Origin: Gemmatimonadota bacterium
Lineage (GTDB): Bacteria; Latescibacterota; UBA2968
Direction of reading: 5' to 3'
Length of the DNA: 64,000 nucleotides
Assembly (NCBI GenBank): GCA_002727195.1
Contig: PBWH01000020.1
Coordinates: forward strand, 48,136 to 112,135
Shown here: piece after piece, positions 1 to 7,901 of the stretch
Numbering within the stretch: the stretch's first letter is position 1
Layout: each line of letters begins with the position of its first letter
The notes under the pieces: model-generated
The model's input: the letters and a program-made list of their open reading frames with translations, nothing else
Told to the model about the DNA's origin: nothing
Databases searched by the model: none
Made by a program: the position numbers and the translations under genes

Positions 1-2
1 AT

Positions 3-2420
3 GCCGGTCGTCCCGGAACGGGTGGACTCCCAATGACAGGTGATCAACCTACGAATCTGAGCGGGGTTTCCCCGGCGGTACGCGCGCCTGGACGGATTAC
101 GTTCACCGGCGTGGTCCCCGCGAGTCCACCGACCTCAGCCCGGTTTATCGTGCCAAGGAAGCTGTTTGTCGTCGAGGACGACACGCTTCGAATCCCGATT
201 ACGCCGGACGATGGGGATGCTTCGGGTCGGCAGATCGATGTCGTCGATATTTTCCTCTCGCTCGACAGCGCTCTCTTCGAGCCACTGGACACGGATGGAA
301 GCACGACTGGCATTCAGCCGTTCACGCTTGGGTCGAACGCTAGCCTGACCGGTAGCAATGTCCAGCAGGTCGCTAGGGAGATCAACGGCGTCTCCAGCTT
401 CGAGTTCATCTACACCGACCAGACGAGCGGTCTGACTTTCTTCGACGGTGTCCAGACTCTGGCGTTCGTCAACTTCAAGGCGAGGCCGTTGTCGGGAGGT
501 GCTGCCGTCCTGACGACGATCTCGATTGATAGTCAGGATCCACGCCGTACCAAGATGATCGACCAGTTCGGAACCGACATTCACGCGAGCGTTCCGCCAC
601 CGATCGAGGTGCGGATTCTGCCCCGGGGCGCAGTGAGGGGGAACGTCTTGCTGCAGGGTCGGTCCAGCTCGGCCGACACAATCACGTTCTACCTTAGGGA
701 GGTCGGAAGTTTCGACCAGATTACTGATCCGTTCTTTGAGGAGAACGATCTCATTCCGGAGGTCACGGGTGTGCAGGTCCAGACAACGGGGGTGAACGGG
801 GAGTTCGAGCTCAACTCACTGCCGTCGGGACGGTTGATCCTGGTTGCCAAGATGGATCGTCACCTCGCCGGCCACGACACGCTTGACCTGCGTCCTGGGC
901 AGAGTATTTGGGGCTTCCAACCGACGATCGATGGATCCGGCGTTGATCGAGGGTTCCTCCTCTCGGGTGATGCGGCTGGCTTCAACGACAGCACGGGTAC
1001 AAGCCTGCCCGATAACTTCGTGGATTCTCAAGACCTTAATGCGATCAATGCGGCCTTGTTCACTCAGACCGGTGATACGGACTACAACGGTCTGGCCGAT
1101 CTGAATCGTGACGGGATCGTGAATGCCACCGACAAGGACTTTACAGCAGTAAACCTGACGGACAATACGAATGCAACGGGTGGTATCCGGCCGGTTCTCC
1201 CGACGTTCAAGCGCGCCGACCTCGCCGATGCGAATGCGACGGCGAAGGTCCATCTGTCATCGGATCCTTCATCTGGTATCCAGGTTGGGGATACGTTCGA
1301 CGTAACGATCGAGGTCGAGGATGCGGTGGCGGTGCGCACCTACGAGTACCACCTGCACTACGACCCGACGGTGTTGGCCGCTGTGGACATGGTCTCGCCC
1401 GGTACTATCCTCGATGGGTATCGGACAGATATTTCGGGCAAGATTCTCGAAGGCGAAGTAGGAATCGTCAATTCGGTGTTGGGGAGGACGGAAGTTGGGG
1501 GATCGGGGTCGGGCACCTTGGGTACGATCCGGCTCCAGGCCATCAAAGGCGCGCCACATACTACCGTGCAGGTGGCCAACGTGATGTTGATCGACGTCGA
1601 CCAGGGCAGGTCCACTCCGAAGATCGGTGGCGACATCGTGCTCGCCATCGAGGGAGGGGCGAAGGCCTATCACGACGCGAATGGGAACGAGATCCTCGGT
1701 CTGATACTCGCGGACGAGGATCCCACGGTCGATTTCAACGATTTCATCGCCTTTACTCAGGCATTTGGTCTCACGTCTTCGGATCTCGCATTTGACACTC
1801 GTGCGGACTTGAACCTGGACGGTCGCGTGGACTTCGCAGACTTTCTGCTCTTCACGATGAATTATGGCCGGGTGGCTGTTGATGCGCCCAGTTCGGGGGT
1901 AGCCAAACCGTCTGTTCAGCCGGGGACACCGGCCTCATCGAAAGGCATCAAGATCGGGCTAGAAGAGACCGAGGTGACCGAGGAACGGGTTGTCCTGACC
2001 GTCCAGATGTTCGGGGCAGACGCCATGCAGGCCTGGCGGATGGAACTGAACCATTCTGCGGAAGATTTCGAGTTCGTCGGCGCACGTTTGCCTGACCGGA
2101 ACCTTCTGGAGAAGGGTGGCGCCCAGGCTCCGTTGCTGCTCGTCAAGCAGGCAGGTGCGGGCCGTACGATTCTCGCCAGTGCGATCGCGGGAGACGGTCA
2201 GGCGGTTTCAGGTGATGGGCGCGTGGTCGAGGCCATTTACAAGATTCGAGGGAACCCGACACGAGGTGTCTTTCGGGTTGAGGAGGGACGGGTGTTCGAT
2301 GGAACGCGTGAATCTCCAAACCCGCTGGCAACCGAGCAGGAGGTCTATATCAGCGGCCCCTCGCAGTCCTTCCTGTTGACACCCCTGATGAATCTGTTCA
2401 ACTCGATCAGTCTACCGTAG
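3..2420 (+). CDS. Cohesin/dockerin-type secreted repeat protein, 5' truncated
   Basis: The frame is open from the first complete codon of the window through the first ATG (33) to the TAG at 2418-2420, so the true start is probably left of the window. Counting from the ATG, residues about 40-190 look like a cohesin-type beta-sandwich, about 200-300 like a carboxypeptidase-regulatory-like domain, and about 305-380 like a dockerin, with EF-hand-like loops such as DLNRDGIVNATD. A second cohesin-like domain covers about 405-540, a second dockerin-like segment with DLNLDGRVDFADF covers about 545-615, and a third beta domain covers about 640-770. Dockerin loops bind calcium and cohesin folds bind dockerins, so a cell-surface or extracellular scaffolding role is likely. 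No sorting signal is obvious at the C-terminus. Having both domain types in one chain is typical of non-cellulosomal proteins. The domain family is fairly sure; the biological role is unknown. Confidence 0.75.
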   Translation, partial: AGRPGTGGLPMTGDQPTNLSGVSPAVRAPGRITFTGVVPASPPTSARFIVPRKLFVVEDDTLRIPITPDDGDASGRQIDVVDIFLSLDSALFEPLDTDGSTTGIQPFTLGSNASLTGSNVQQVAREINGVSSFEFIYTDQTSGLTFFDGVQTLAFVNFKARPLSGGAAVLTTISIDSQDPRRTKMIDQFGTDIHASVPPPIEVRILPRGAVRGNVLLQGRSSSADTITFYLREVGSFDQITDPFFEENDLIPEVTGVQVQTTGVNGEFELNSLPSGRLILVAKMDRHLAGHDTLDLRPGQSIWGFQPTIDGSGVDRGFLLSGDAAGFNDSTGTSLPDNFVDSQDLNAINAALFTQTGDTDYNGLADLNRDGIVNATDKDFTAVNLTDNTNATGGIRPVLPTFKRADLADANATAKVHLSSDPSSGIQVGDTFDVTIEVEDAVAVRTYEYHLHYDPTVLAAVDMVSPGTILDGYRTDISGKILEGEVGIVNSVLGRTEVGGSGSGTLGTIRLQAIKGAPHTTVQVANVMLIDVDQGRSTPKIGGDIVLAIEGGAKAYHDANGNEILGLILADEDPTVDFNDFIAFTQAFGLTSSDLAFDTRADLNLDGRVDFADFLLFTMNYGRVAVDAPSSGVAKPSVQPGTPASSKGIKIGLEETEVTEERVVLTVQMFGADAMQAWRMELNHSAEDFEFVGARLPDRNLLEKGGAQAPLLLVKQAGAGRTILASAIAGDGQAVSGDGRVVEAIYKIRGNPTRGVFRVEEGRVFDGTRESPNPLATEQEVYISGPSQSFLLTPLMNLFNSISLP

Positions 2421-2475
2421 CGACACACACACTTGCACGCTTGCTAATTCCGGTGGGTAATGGCGTAAGAGAGAT

Positions 2476-2523
2476 GCCCCCAGTACCGCGCGATGCCAAT
2501 CGCTTGGTTCTGGGGGCTCTTTC
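2476..2523. terminator. Bidirectional hairpin terminator between convergent genes
   Basis: GCCCCCAG at 2476-2483 pairs perfectly with CTGGGGGC at 2510-2517, and an inner GCGAT/ATCGC stem lies in the loop. The + strand continues with TCTTT. The hairpin sits between the stop of the dockerin gene (2420) and the stop of the - strand PhyH gene (2546), so it can serve both directions. Confidence 0.6.
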
Positions 2524-2545
2524 GTGTACGTCGATGTCGGGGTGT

Positions 2546-3307
2546 TCAGGCGACGCTGAGTTGGTTGAGTATCGCGCTGTCCGCGGAGACAGGGCACGGC
2601 CTCGATTCCGACGTCTTCCGATTGCCGAGTTGAGGATTGCCCAACGCGTTGTAGCAGATGATGAATGCCCGTCGATCCTTGGCCGAGGTGTTCTTGTCGG
2701 AGGTATGCAGCAGGTTACAGTGGAAGAAGAGGACGGATCCCGGGGACATTTCACAGTACTGTCGCTCGAACAGTTTCTCTGCAGCCGAGATGCGGTCCGT
2801 ATCTGTGCCCGTCTGGTCGCCGATCTTGCCGTGATCTAGTCTGCCGAGTTGATGTGAACCCCGCAGGACCTGAAGACACCCATTCTCTTTCGTTGCCTCA
2901 TCGAGGGCGATGAAGGCGCTGATCATCCGTGGGAAGGCGAAGCCCTGGTTATACCAGTAGCCATAGTCCTGGTGCCATTGCCAGGCTCCACCGGTACCGG
3001 CCTCCTTGAAGATGACTTTCCCGTGGAAGAAGGCCGTCTCCTCTGCTAGGAGGATGCGGACATTGTTGACGATTCTCGGCGAGGTTGATACGGCCGACCA
3101 TATGTCGTCGCCCAGTTCGTGCCAGATGGCCAGCCGGGTGATTCTGCCATCACCGTCGTCCCGGTCTCTTGTTGTATCGGCGACGCGGTTGCCCTCTTCG
3201 ACCGCCCCGATCATGGCGGCGATTTCCGCCTCGTTGAAGACGTCTTTCACGATGACAGAACCGTCGCGCTCGTATGCGGCCACGTCATCGGGGGTCAGGT
3301 ATTCCAT
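2546..3307 (-). CDS. Phytanoyl-CoA dioxygenase (PhyH) family protein
   Basis: This 253-residue protein is a probable Fe(II)/2-oxoglutarate-dependent oxygenase of the PhyH family, cytoplasmic. The metal triad is visible as H112-x-D114 (WHQDYGYWYN) and H201 (HCNLLHTSDKN). An arginine pair at about 212-213 is placed to bind 2-oxoglutarate. Length is near the usual 250-300 residues. It lies two bases downstream of the other PhyH gene (3310-4158) on the same strand, so the two are almost certainly one operon. They are clearly related but not recent duplicates. The substrate cannot be read from sequence: PhyH relatives in bacteria hydroxylate small molecules including ectoine, halogenate, or act on phosphonates. 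No polysaccharide link is implied. Confidence 0.82.
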   Translation of the reverse strand: MEYLTPDDVAAYERDGSVIVKDVFNEAEIAAMIGAVEEGNRVADTTRDRDDGDGRITRLAIWHELGDDIWSAVSTSPRIVNNVRILLAEETAFFHGKVIFKEAGTGGAWQWHQDYGYWYNQGFAFPRMISAFIALDEATKENGCLQVLRGSHQLGRLDHGKIGDQTGTDTDRISAAEKLFERQYCEMSPGSVLFFHCNLLHTSDKNTSAKDRRAFIICYNALGNPQLGNRKTSESRPCPVSADSAILNQLSVA

Positions 3308-3309
3308 CG

Positions 3310-4158
3310 CTACAGCTTTCGTTCCTTCAGGATGGTTTGCGTTTCGTAGATCGATCCCGATCGCACCGACCCGGGTAACGGCATTCGAACCGGAACGGGC
3401 TCGACACGGGGCTCGTTCATGGGCTCACCTCGCACGATGGTCGCATTGAACTTCTCCCAGTCGTAGGACTGAGCGAGTGGCCAGGCGTCGATTGCGCAGT
3501 ATTGGAAGAGCAGTAGGCGTCTGGAGAACTGAGACCGGTTGGGGGTGGACCCGTGAATCGCACGGGCGTGGTGGATCGAGATCCCCCCCGCCTTGAGTTC
3601 GACGGGCGCGGCGCCTTTGTCGTCGAACCTGGTGTCTGTGATGGCGCCCGAAAAGTGACCCTCGTAGTGATGGTCGTAGATCGGCCCCTTATGGGATCCG
3701 GGGACCACGAGCAGCGCGCCGTTCTCGATGTTCATGTCGTCAATACAGATTCCAACGGCGAGCAGATCATCGTTGCTGTGCGGGTAGAAGGCCCAGTCCT
3801 GGTGCCATTCGACCGGGCTTCCAAATTCAGGGAGCTTCATGTTAAGCTTGTTCCCATTACAGCGAAGACCGTAGCCGATCAACTGGGAGACGATGTCCAG
3901 GATCCGTGGATGGTGGAGGGCGTTACGGTAAACTTCGTGGTGCTCAATCGGGCCCTTCAGGCGGCGGAGTTTTGGCTCATCGCTGGTGTGGCCAGGCTCC
4001 AGGTCGAATATATCGGTGTGATCGGTGACCTCGCGCGACTTCTCCACGAACTCGTCGGTCACACGACGAAGCTCGCCGATTTCGGCCTCGTTCAGGACCG
4101 ACTCCACCCCGATATACCCGTTCTTGTTGTATGCGTCGATCTGGTCTTGTGACAACAT
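3310..4158 (-). CDS. Phytanoyl-CoA dioxygenase (PhyH) family protein
   Basis: A 282-residue Fe(II)/2-oxoglutarate oxygenase. The metal ligands are H119 and D121 (EWHQDWAFYP) and H202 (HHARAIHGS), with an RR pair at 213-214 for the co-substrate. The N-terminus (MLSQDQIDAYNKNGYIGV) is a typical PhyH start, supporting the ATG at 4156-4158. It is the first gene of a two-gene - strand operon. An A/T-rich TATATT lies about 50 bases upstream and could be a -10 box, but I could not find a matching -35. The substrate is unknown. Tandem PhyH genes are frequent in genomes of uncultured marine lineages that carry many copies. Confidence 0.82.
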   Translation of the reverse strand: MLSQDQIDAYNKNGYIGVESVLNEAEIGELRRVTDEFVEKSREVTDHTDIFDLEPGHTSDEPKLRRLKGPIEHHEVYRNALHHPRILDIVSQLIGYGLRCNGNKLNMKLPEFGSPVEWHQDWAFYPHSNDDLLAVGICIDDMNIENGALLVVPGSHKGPIYDHHYEGHFSGAITDTRFDDKGAAPVELKAGGISIHHARAIHGSTPNRSQFSRRLLLFQYCAIDAWPLAQSYDWEKFNATIVRGEPMNEPRVEPVPVRMPLPGSVRSGSIYETQTILKERKL

Positions 4159-4381
4159 GGCATCCTCGGTCGTTGGAAGGCTTCAGGTACTTGTCTCTGG
4201 GAATATATCACCGTGAGAGATCGGACGCTATCCTCCTTGTAGGCTATCCCGAAGCCACGCCCATTGGATCCGAATTTGGTGGAACTATTGTCTCTCAGAC
4301 GGATTAAAAAACTATGGTGTAGGACTTGAGGATAAGGTCCTGGGATGCTCGTCATGGGGGAGGGTGAGAGGTTCTGATCTG

Positions 4382-4793
4382 ATGAGAGCACTGTCTTTGC
4401 TGGTGTTGATCGCACTGCCGGGGTTGGCTAGGGCGCAGACGGAGTATTTCCCCGTCCACTCGGACGGGACGCGCTTCGCGCAGAGGCAGGTTGAGGATAC
4501 AGCGGGGGCCTGACGGCGGTTTTCGCCGGCTCCGAGTCGCAGGACGACATATTCGGTGCTCTCAGAGAGCATCAGTGCTATGCGACGACCGGCCAATCGA
4601 AGTGATTCGGAATAACACCGAGGTGTGTACATACCGAGGCGATGGGGAAGATGTCGAGTTCGAGTGGGTCGATCAGCAGGAGCTTTCGCGAATCGCACTG
4701 CAGAGAACCATTCGCGGACGCCAGCAGACCTGCTGCTACTACCTACGAATTACTCAGGCTGATGGGGACATAGAGTGGACCAGTCCTATATAG
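4382..4793 (+). pseudogene. Decayed DUF3604/PHP-type metallohydrolase gene
   Basis: Three frames must be joined to see this gene. The ATG at 4382 opens a signal peptide (MRALSLLVLIALPGLARAQ) followed by about 25 residues to a TGA at 4511. A second frame (4507-4605) reads GLTAVFAGSESQDDIFGALR then CYATTG, which matches the late part of DUF3604-type proteins. A third frame (about 4595-4793) reads IEVIRNNTEV and then YYLRITQADGDIEWTSPI, matching their C-terminal tail (YYLRVTQ-DG--AWSSPIW). The catalytic core between signal peptide and tail is missing, so this is an internally deleted, twice-frameshifted relic. The flanks (4159-4381 and 4794-4943) hold no gene that I can see. Confidence 0.5.
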
Positions 4794-4849
4794 TTTGTGG
4801 ATCAGCAGATAAGTCCTGATTATTCAGTTATTTCAGCGATACACGTACG

Positions 4850-4878
4850 TTGACAGGAGGACTCTGATTCCGTAGTTT
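4850..4878 (+). promoter_or_regulatory. Candidate sigma70-type promoter for the coiled-coil gene
   Basis: A perfect TTGACA at 4850-4855 is followed after 17 bases by TAGTTT at 4873-4878, 65 bases before the ATG at 4944. The -35 is consensus but the -10 is weak. Confidence 0.3.
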
Positions 4879-4943
4879 GAAGGATAGGACAGTAGTAATT
4901 TCGCGACTCATAATTCCGGTCTTGCCGAGGACTGTAGAGTCGA

Positions 4944-6089
4944 ATGCCGATCTTTGTATCCAGATTCAGCGCTGAGCGAATCGCAAGCGCCGGTCTATCT
5001 CGTCTGCGCAATTTTCGTCTGAGCGACCGACGTGAGAGCATCCGTGAAGCACGACGAGAAGAGCGTGCCGAGCGGGCGGAGCGAGAACAGCCAGCGACTC
5101 AGACCGAACGTGCTCAGGACCAACTTCCTGTAGCCACCCAGCATGCCGAGTCTGTCCGCGATCAGCTGCGGAATCAGGTCAACACTGCTCTGGGTAGGAA
5201 CACGGATCAGACGTCCGAGCCAGAAACGGAACGGCAGGAACTACCGATGCAGGCGACGCTTCCCGGCGTGCCGACCGTGTCGGAAGACAATACGGGACGC
5301 GTTCGTGCAGAAACGGCCGGTCGCCTGGATCAGAACGCTCGGCCGACCTTCCTCCCACGCTTTGAGAGTTACGCGGCCAGCACGCGGTCAGCCTTAGTCC
5401 GGAAAGCGTTCCAGAACATCCCATCCACAGCACAGAACTTCGAAGGGTTGCAGCTGAACCGATTGAACGCGCAAACCGACGCGACCATTCGTCTGTTCCG
5501 TTCGCGTAACGAGCAAGCCGCCGCCGCTTTGGCTGAAGTGCCGGCTGAGACGACTGAAGCGACTGTTCCGGCCCCGGATACTACACCGTTATCCACAGCG
5601 GAAGAGTCGCCGGCAACATCCGAACCAGAGGCCTCCTCGTTGGAGACACCGGTCGCTGAAGCTCAGGCAGAGTCAGCGCCGGCAGCCCCGGAAGAGGAGG
5701 CTCCCGCTGGCGCACAGGAGGCACCGACCCCATCAGCCAAACAGATCAGCCGGGCAAATACGACGTCTGAAATCCAAGAGAATCTGAGAGCCGATAGCGC
5801 GGAAATCGGCGGGGGGTTGAGGGCTGACGCGGAGATCCAGACTCAGGAAAACGTGAGACAGACGGCGGCGAACGCCGAGCGTAACGCGGAGGCGAGTCGC
5901 GAGTCCCGTATCGAGGACAATGACGAACAGGTACGTGACCTGACCGTACAGGAGCGTCAGCTTGAGCAGAGTCTGAGGGCGACGCAGAGCGAAATCGACG
6001 AATTGAACAGCGAATCGAACCGTCTTGAGAACGGCTCAACACCCGATATCGCGGCAACGGCCGCGAGCCTGGCCGGAGCCAGTTTGTAG
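4944..6089 (+). CDS. Ala/Glu/Gln-rich coiled-coil protein of unknown function
   Basis: A 381-residue protein I do not recognise. It has no signal peptide and no membrane segment. Residues about 25-60 are strongly charged (repeated REER/ERAE units) and likely helical. Residues about 190-260 are a disordered Ala/Pro/Glu/Thr-rich linker. Residues about 325-365 (QERQLEQSLRATQSEIDELN) look like a coiled coil. The gene has its own candidate promoter and a strong terminator, so it is a separate single-gene unit. Composition resembles structural or cytoskeletal linkers and flagellin-associated proteins, but nothing specific supports either. The open frame with natural codon use and the tight terminator make it a real gene. 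Confidence 0.65.
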   Translation: MPIFVSRFSAERIASAGLSRLRNFRLSDRRESIREARREERAERAEREQPATQTERAQDQLPVATQHAESVRDQLRNQVNTALGRNTDQTSEPETERQELPMQATLPGVPTVSEDNTGRVRAETAGRLDQNARPTFLPRFESYAASTRSALVRKAFQNIPSTAQNFEGLQLNRLNAQTDATIRLFRSRNEQAAAALAEVPAETTEATVPAPDTTPLSTAEESPATSEPEASSLETPVAEAQAESAPAAPEEEAPAGAQEAPTPSAKQISRANTTSEIQENLRADSAEIGGGLRADAEIQTQENVRQTAANAERNAEASRESRIEDNDEQVRDLTVQERQLEQSLRATQSEIDELNSESNRLENGSTPDIAATAASLAGASL

Positions 6090-6111
6090 CGAAACGATCC
6101 AAACAGAAAAG

Positions 6112-6149
6112 AAAAGGGGACGCTGCTGAAGATGCAGCGTCCTCTTTTT
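6112..6149 (+). terminator. Rho-independent terminator
   Basis: GGACGCTGC (6118-6126) pairs with GCAGCGTCC (6134-6142) across a 7-base loop. The stem is flanked by AAAAG upstream and TCTTTTT (6143-6149) downstream. It starts 22 bases after the stop of the coiled-coil gene. Confidence 0.88.
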
Positions 6150-6176
6150 AGTTATCTGCTAACGGGGATACTTCAT

Positions 6177-6330
6177 TAAGACGACCCTCTGATGGCCTGC
6201 TCTGAACCTGCGACCATTCTGAGGAAGTAGATACCACCCGACGTGGTTCGACCCTCCTGTGTCGAAGCTGATGCAATTGCTCGCACGATCACGCCTTCCG
6301 GTCTCTCCCGTCTGAACCTGCATGGTGACT
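6177..6330 (-). pseudogene. Relic of a FlgD-like / type IX-type C-terminal sorting domain
   Basis: Reading the - strand to a TAA at 6177-6179 gives STQEGRTTSGGIYFLRMVAG followed by ten more residues. The SGGIYFLRM core is the classic end of FlgD-Ig-like or type IX secretion sorting domains in the FCB group. Upstream, a different frame shows VQTGETGRRDR, reminiscent of the VYDVTGRRV strand of the same fold. The two pieces are out of frame and no complete gene leads into them, so I call it a remnant. The match is short. Confidence 0.35.
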
Positions 6331-6362
6331 TCGTGGTTGTTCTCCTAGCGTTTTCCTAACGT

Positions 6363-6733
6363 TGTCCCTTCGAAGAAACTTGTACGCCGGAATTTCCCGG
6401 TATGATCAACGAAGTCCGTCAGCTGCAGCGAGAGCGGACCGGTGGACTCGCCGAGAATCGAGCGGACAGCCTCCTGGTGGATCCCGACGAAGTCGTCCTC
6501 GAAGGACACTTCGAGGACGTGACTGAGCCACTTGGTGTGTTCGGCACCATAGACGAGCTCCGTTACGCTGTCCGATTTGCGGATGTCGAGGACGATTCCG
6601 CCGTAATTCGTGTCGATGATTTAGTGGAGGATGCGAATCGACTCGGCCCTGTAGGAAGCCCCCTCGAAACGTCCGGACACGCGGATGATGCTCCGGTCTG
6701 GAGCCCAGCAAGTGAGAGTTGGACACCGTCGGC
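6363..6733. other. Stretch with competing open frames on both strands, no recognised gene
   Basis: On the + strand an ATG at 6402 opens 142 acidic residues ending at 6830, but this overlaps the 3' end of the - strand gene at 6734 by about 97 bases, which is unusual. In the codon-aligned - strand frame there is also protein-like sequence: APDRSIIRVSGRFEGASYR, a TAA, then about 90 residues with C/G-rich third positions (IIDTNYGGIVLDIRKSD onwards) ending in TAG near 6350. The latter has no good start codon. Either the + frame is a small unknown gene, or the - frame is a decayed one joined to the sorting-domain relic next to it. I cannot decide. Confidence 0.3.
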
Positions 6734-7819
6734 TTACGCCGACAGTGCCAGGAGCGAGTCCGCGATTTCTGACGGTCTGTTTGATTCGATAACTGCCACA
6801 TTGTTCTTCTGGCAGAAGGCCCGCAACTGATCCGGAGCCTGCTTGAGGAACAGAAGGGCAAGGTCTGGTTTATCCTTTTCCTTCAGGAGCATCTGCAGGA
6901 ATGCCAGCCTCTGCTTGGCGTCTTCCTTCCCGCCCAGGTAGATCAGAACGAGGTCGTGCTTTTTGGCCTCGGCCATCGCTCCCGCCGTTGTGGCCATGGT
7001 TGCCAGTTCGATGTCGTCACCAAACTCGTTCTGGAGGTTGTTACCGATGTTTCGGTCGCCAATAAACAAGGCGTCCAGTGACTGGTCGTCCATCGGGTCG
7101 TCGCGGACGGCATCGGGATCGCGCATCCGGTCGAGCATCTCCATGAATCGGGTATGCCTCTCCCCGACTTCCGCACTCTCAACTTTGGGCGTCACATATG
7201 AGAAGTCACCGACCGAGAGGGCTTCTTCTCGTAATTCAGGGTTGGGGGCCATCTGGATATGGTAATAACCGGGGAAGTCCGACTGCAGGAGGCGGGCGTA
7301 GGACAGGCGACGGTAGTGTGAGTAGATGATACCCGTGCCTTGCATGTCGTTCTCGTCCTCGAGTGGCTCCCATTCGACTCCCAACTCTTCCAGAACCTTC
7401 GCGAATCCGTATAACGGGTCCTCTTCGCCTGTCCCCCCGTCGACCAGTACGCGCTTTTTATCGGGATCCGGGACGTCTTCGACGATGCGAATCGCCGCGT
7501 TGGTTATGGTAGTGACGCGTCGGATGATCTCGGCGTCCGGCATGTCCGGGGATACGAAGTCGTCAGCGATCGCTAACTGACGCAGGCCGAGTGTCATCGT
7601 ACTGGCGGCCAGGATCTGGGGGAGTTGTGGAACCGTGGCAACCGTCTCGTTGACGAGGTCCTCACCCTGCGTGAAGTCGATCAGGACACACCCGTTGTCA
7701 GGACGGTCGTCACCGAGATCGTCACAGTCGATTCCCTCCCCCGTGAGGAGACGGGAAATCTTCCCGAGCGGGGATTCCCCGCTTGAGTTGCCGACTCTGT
7801 ACACCTGCATGTAGCCCAT
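6734..7819 (-). CDS. Receiver-like two-domain protein of unknown function
   Basis: A 361-residue soluble protein. The last 110 residues (from about 250, DALFIGDRNIGNN) show alternating hydrophobic strands and helices like a response-regulator receiver or similar Rossmann-like domain, with DLVLIYLGG and PDLALLFLKQ as core strands. A standard phospho-acceptor Asp and the Lys of true receivers are not convincingly placed, so it may be a pseudo-receiver. Residues about 1-90 form a similar alternating pattern (CVLIDFTQGED). No DNA-binding or enzymatic output domain is seen. It is 82 bases downstream of no gene on its own strand and may be cotranscribed with the flippase gene (7902-9422) upstream. 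Function unknown; a regulatory or scaffolding role is a guess. Confidence 0.6.
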   Translation of the reverse strand: MGYMQVYRVGNSSGESPLGKISRLLTGEGIDCDDLGDDRPDNGCVLIDFTQGEDLVNETVATVPQLPQILAASTMTLGLRQLAIADDFVSPDMPDAEIIRRVTTITNAAIRIVEDVPDPDKKRVLVDGGTGEEDPLYGFAKVLEELGVEWEPLEDENDMQGTGIIYSHYRRLSYARLLQSDFPGYYHIQMAPNPELREEALSVGDFSYVTPKVESAEVGERHTRFMEMLDRMRDPDAVRDDPMDDQSLDALFIGDRNIGNNLQNEFGDDIELATMATTAGAMAEAKKHDLVLIYLGGKEDAKQRLAFLQMLLKEKDKPDLALLFLKQAPDQLRAFCQKNNVAVIESNRPSEIADSLLALSA

Positions 7820-7901
7820 GGTGTATCCTGTGCGTTAAGGGTCCGTCTCGAATCCGGAAAAAGGTACTCGGCTCAGCACCCATGATCAAGCGAAAAGGCG
7901 G

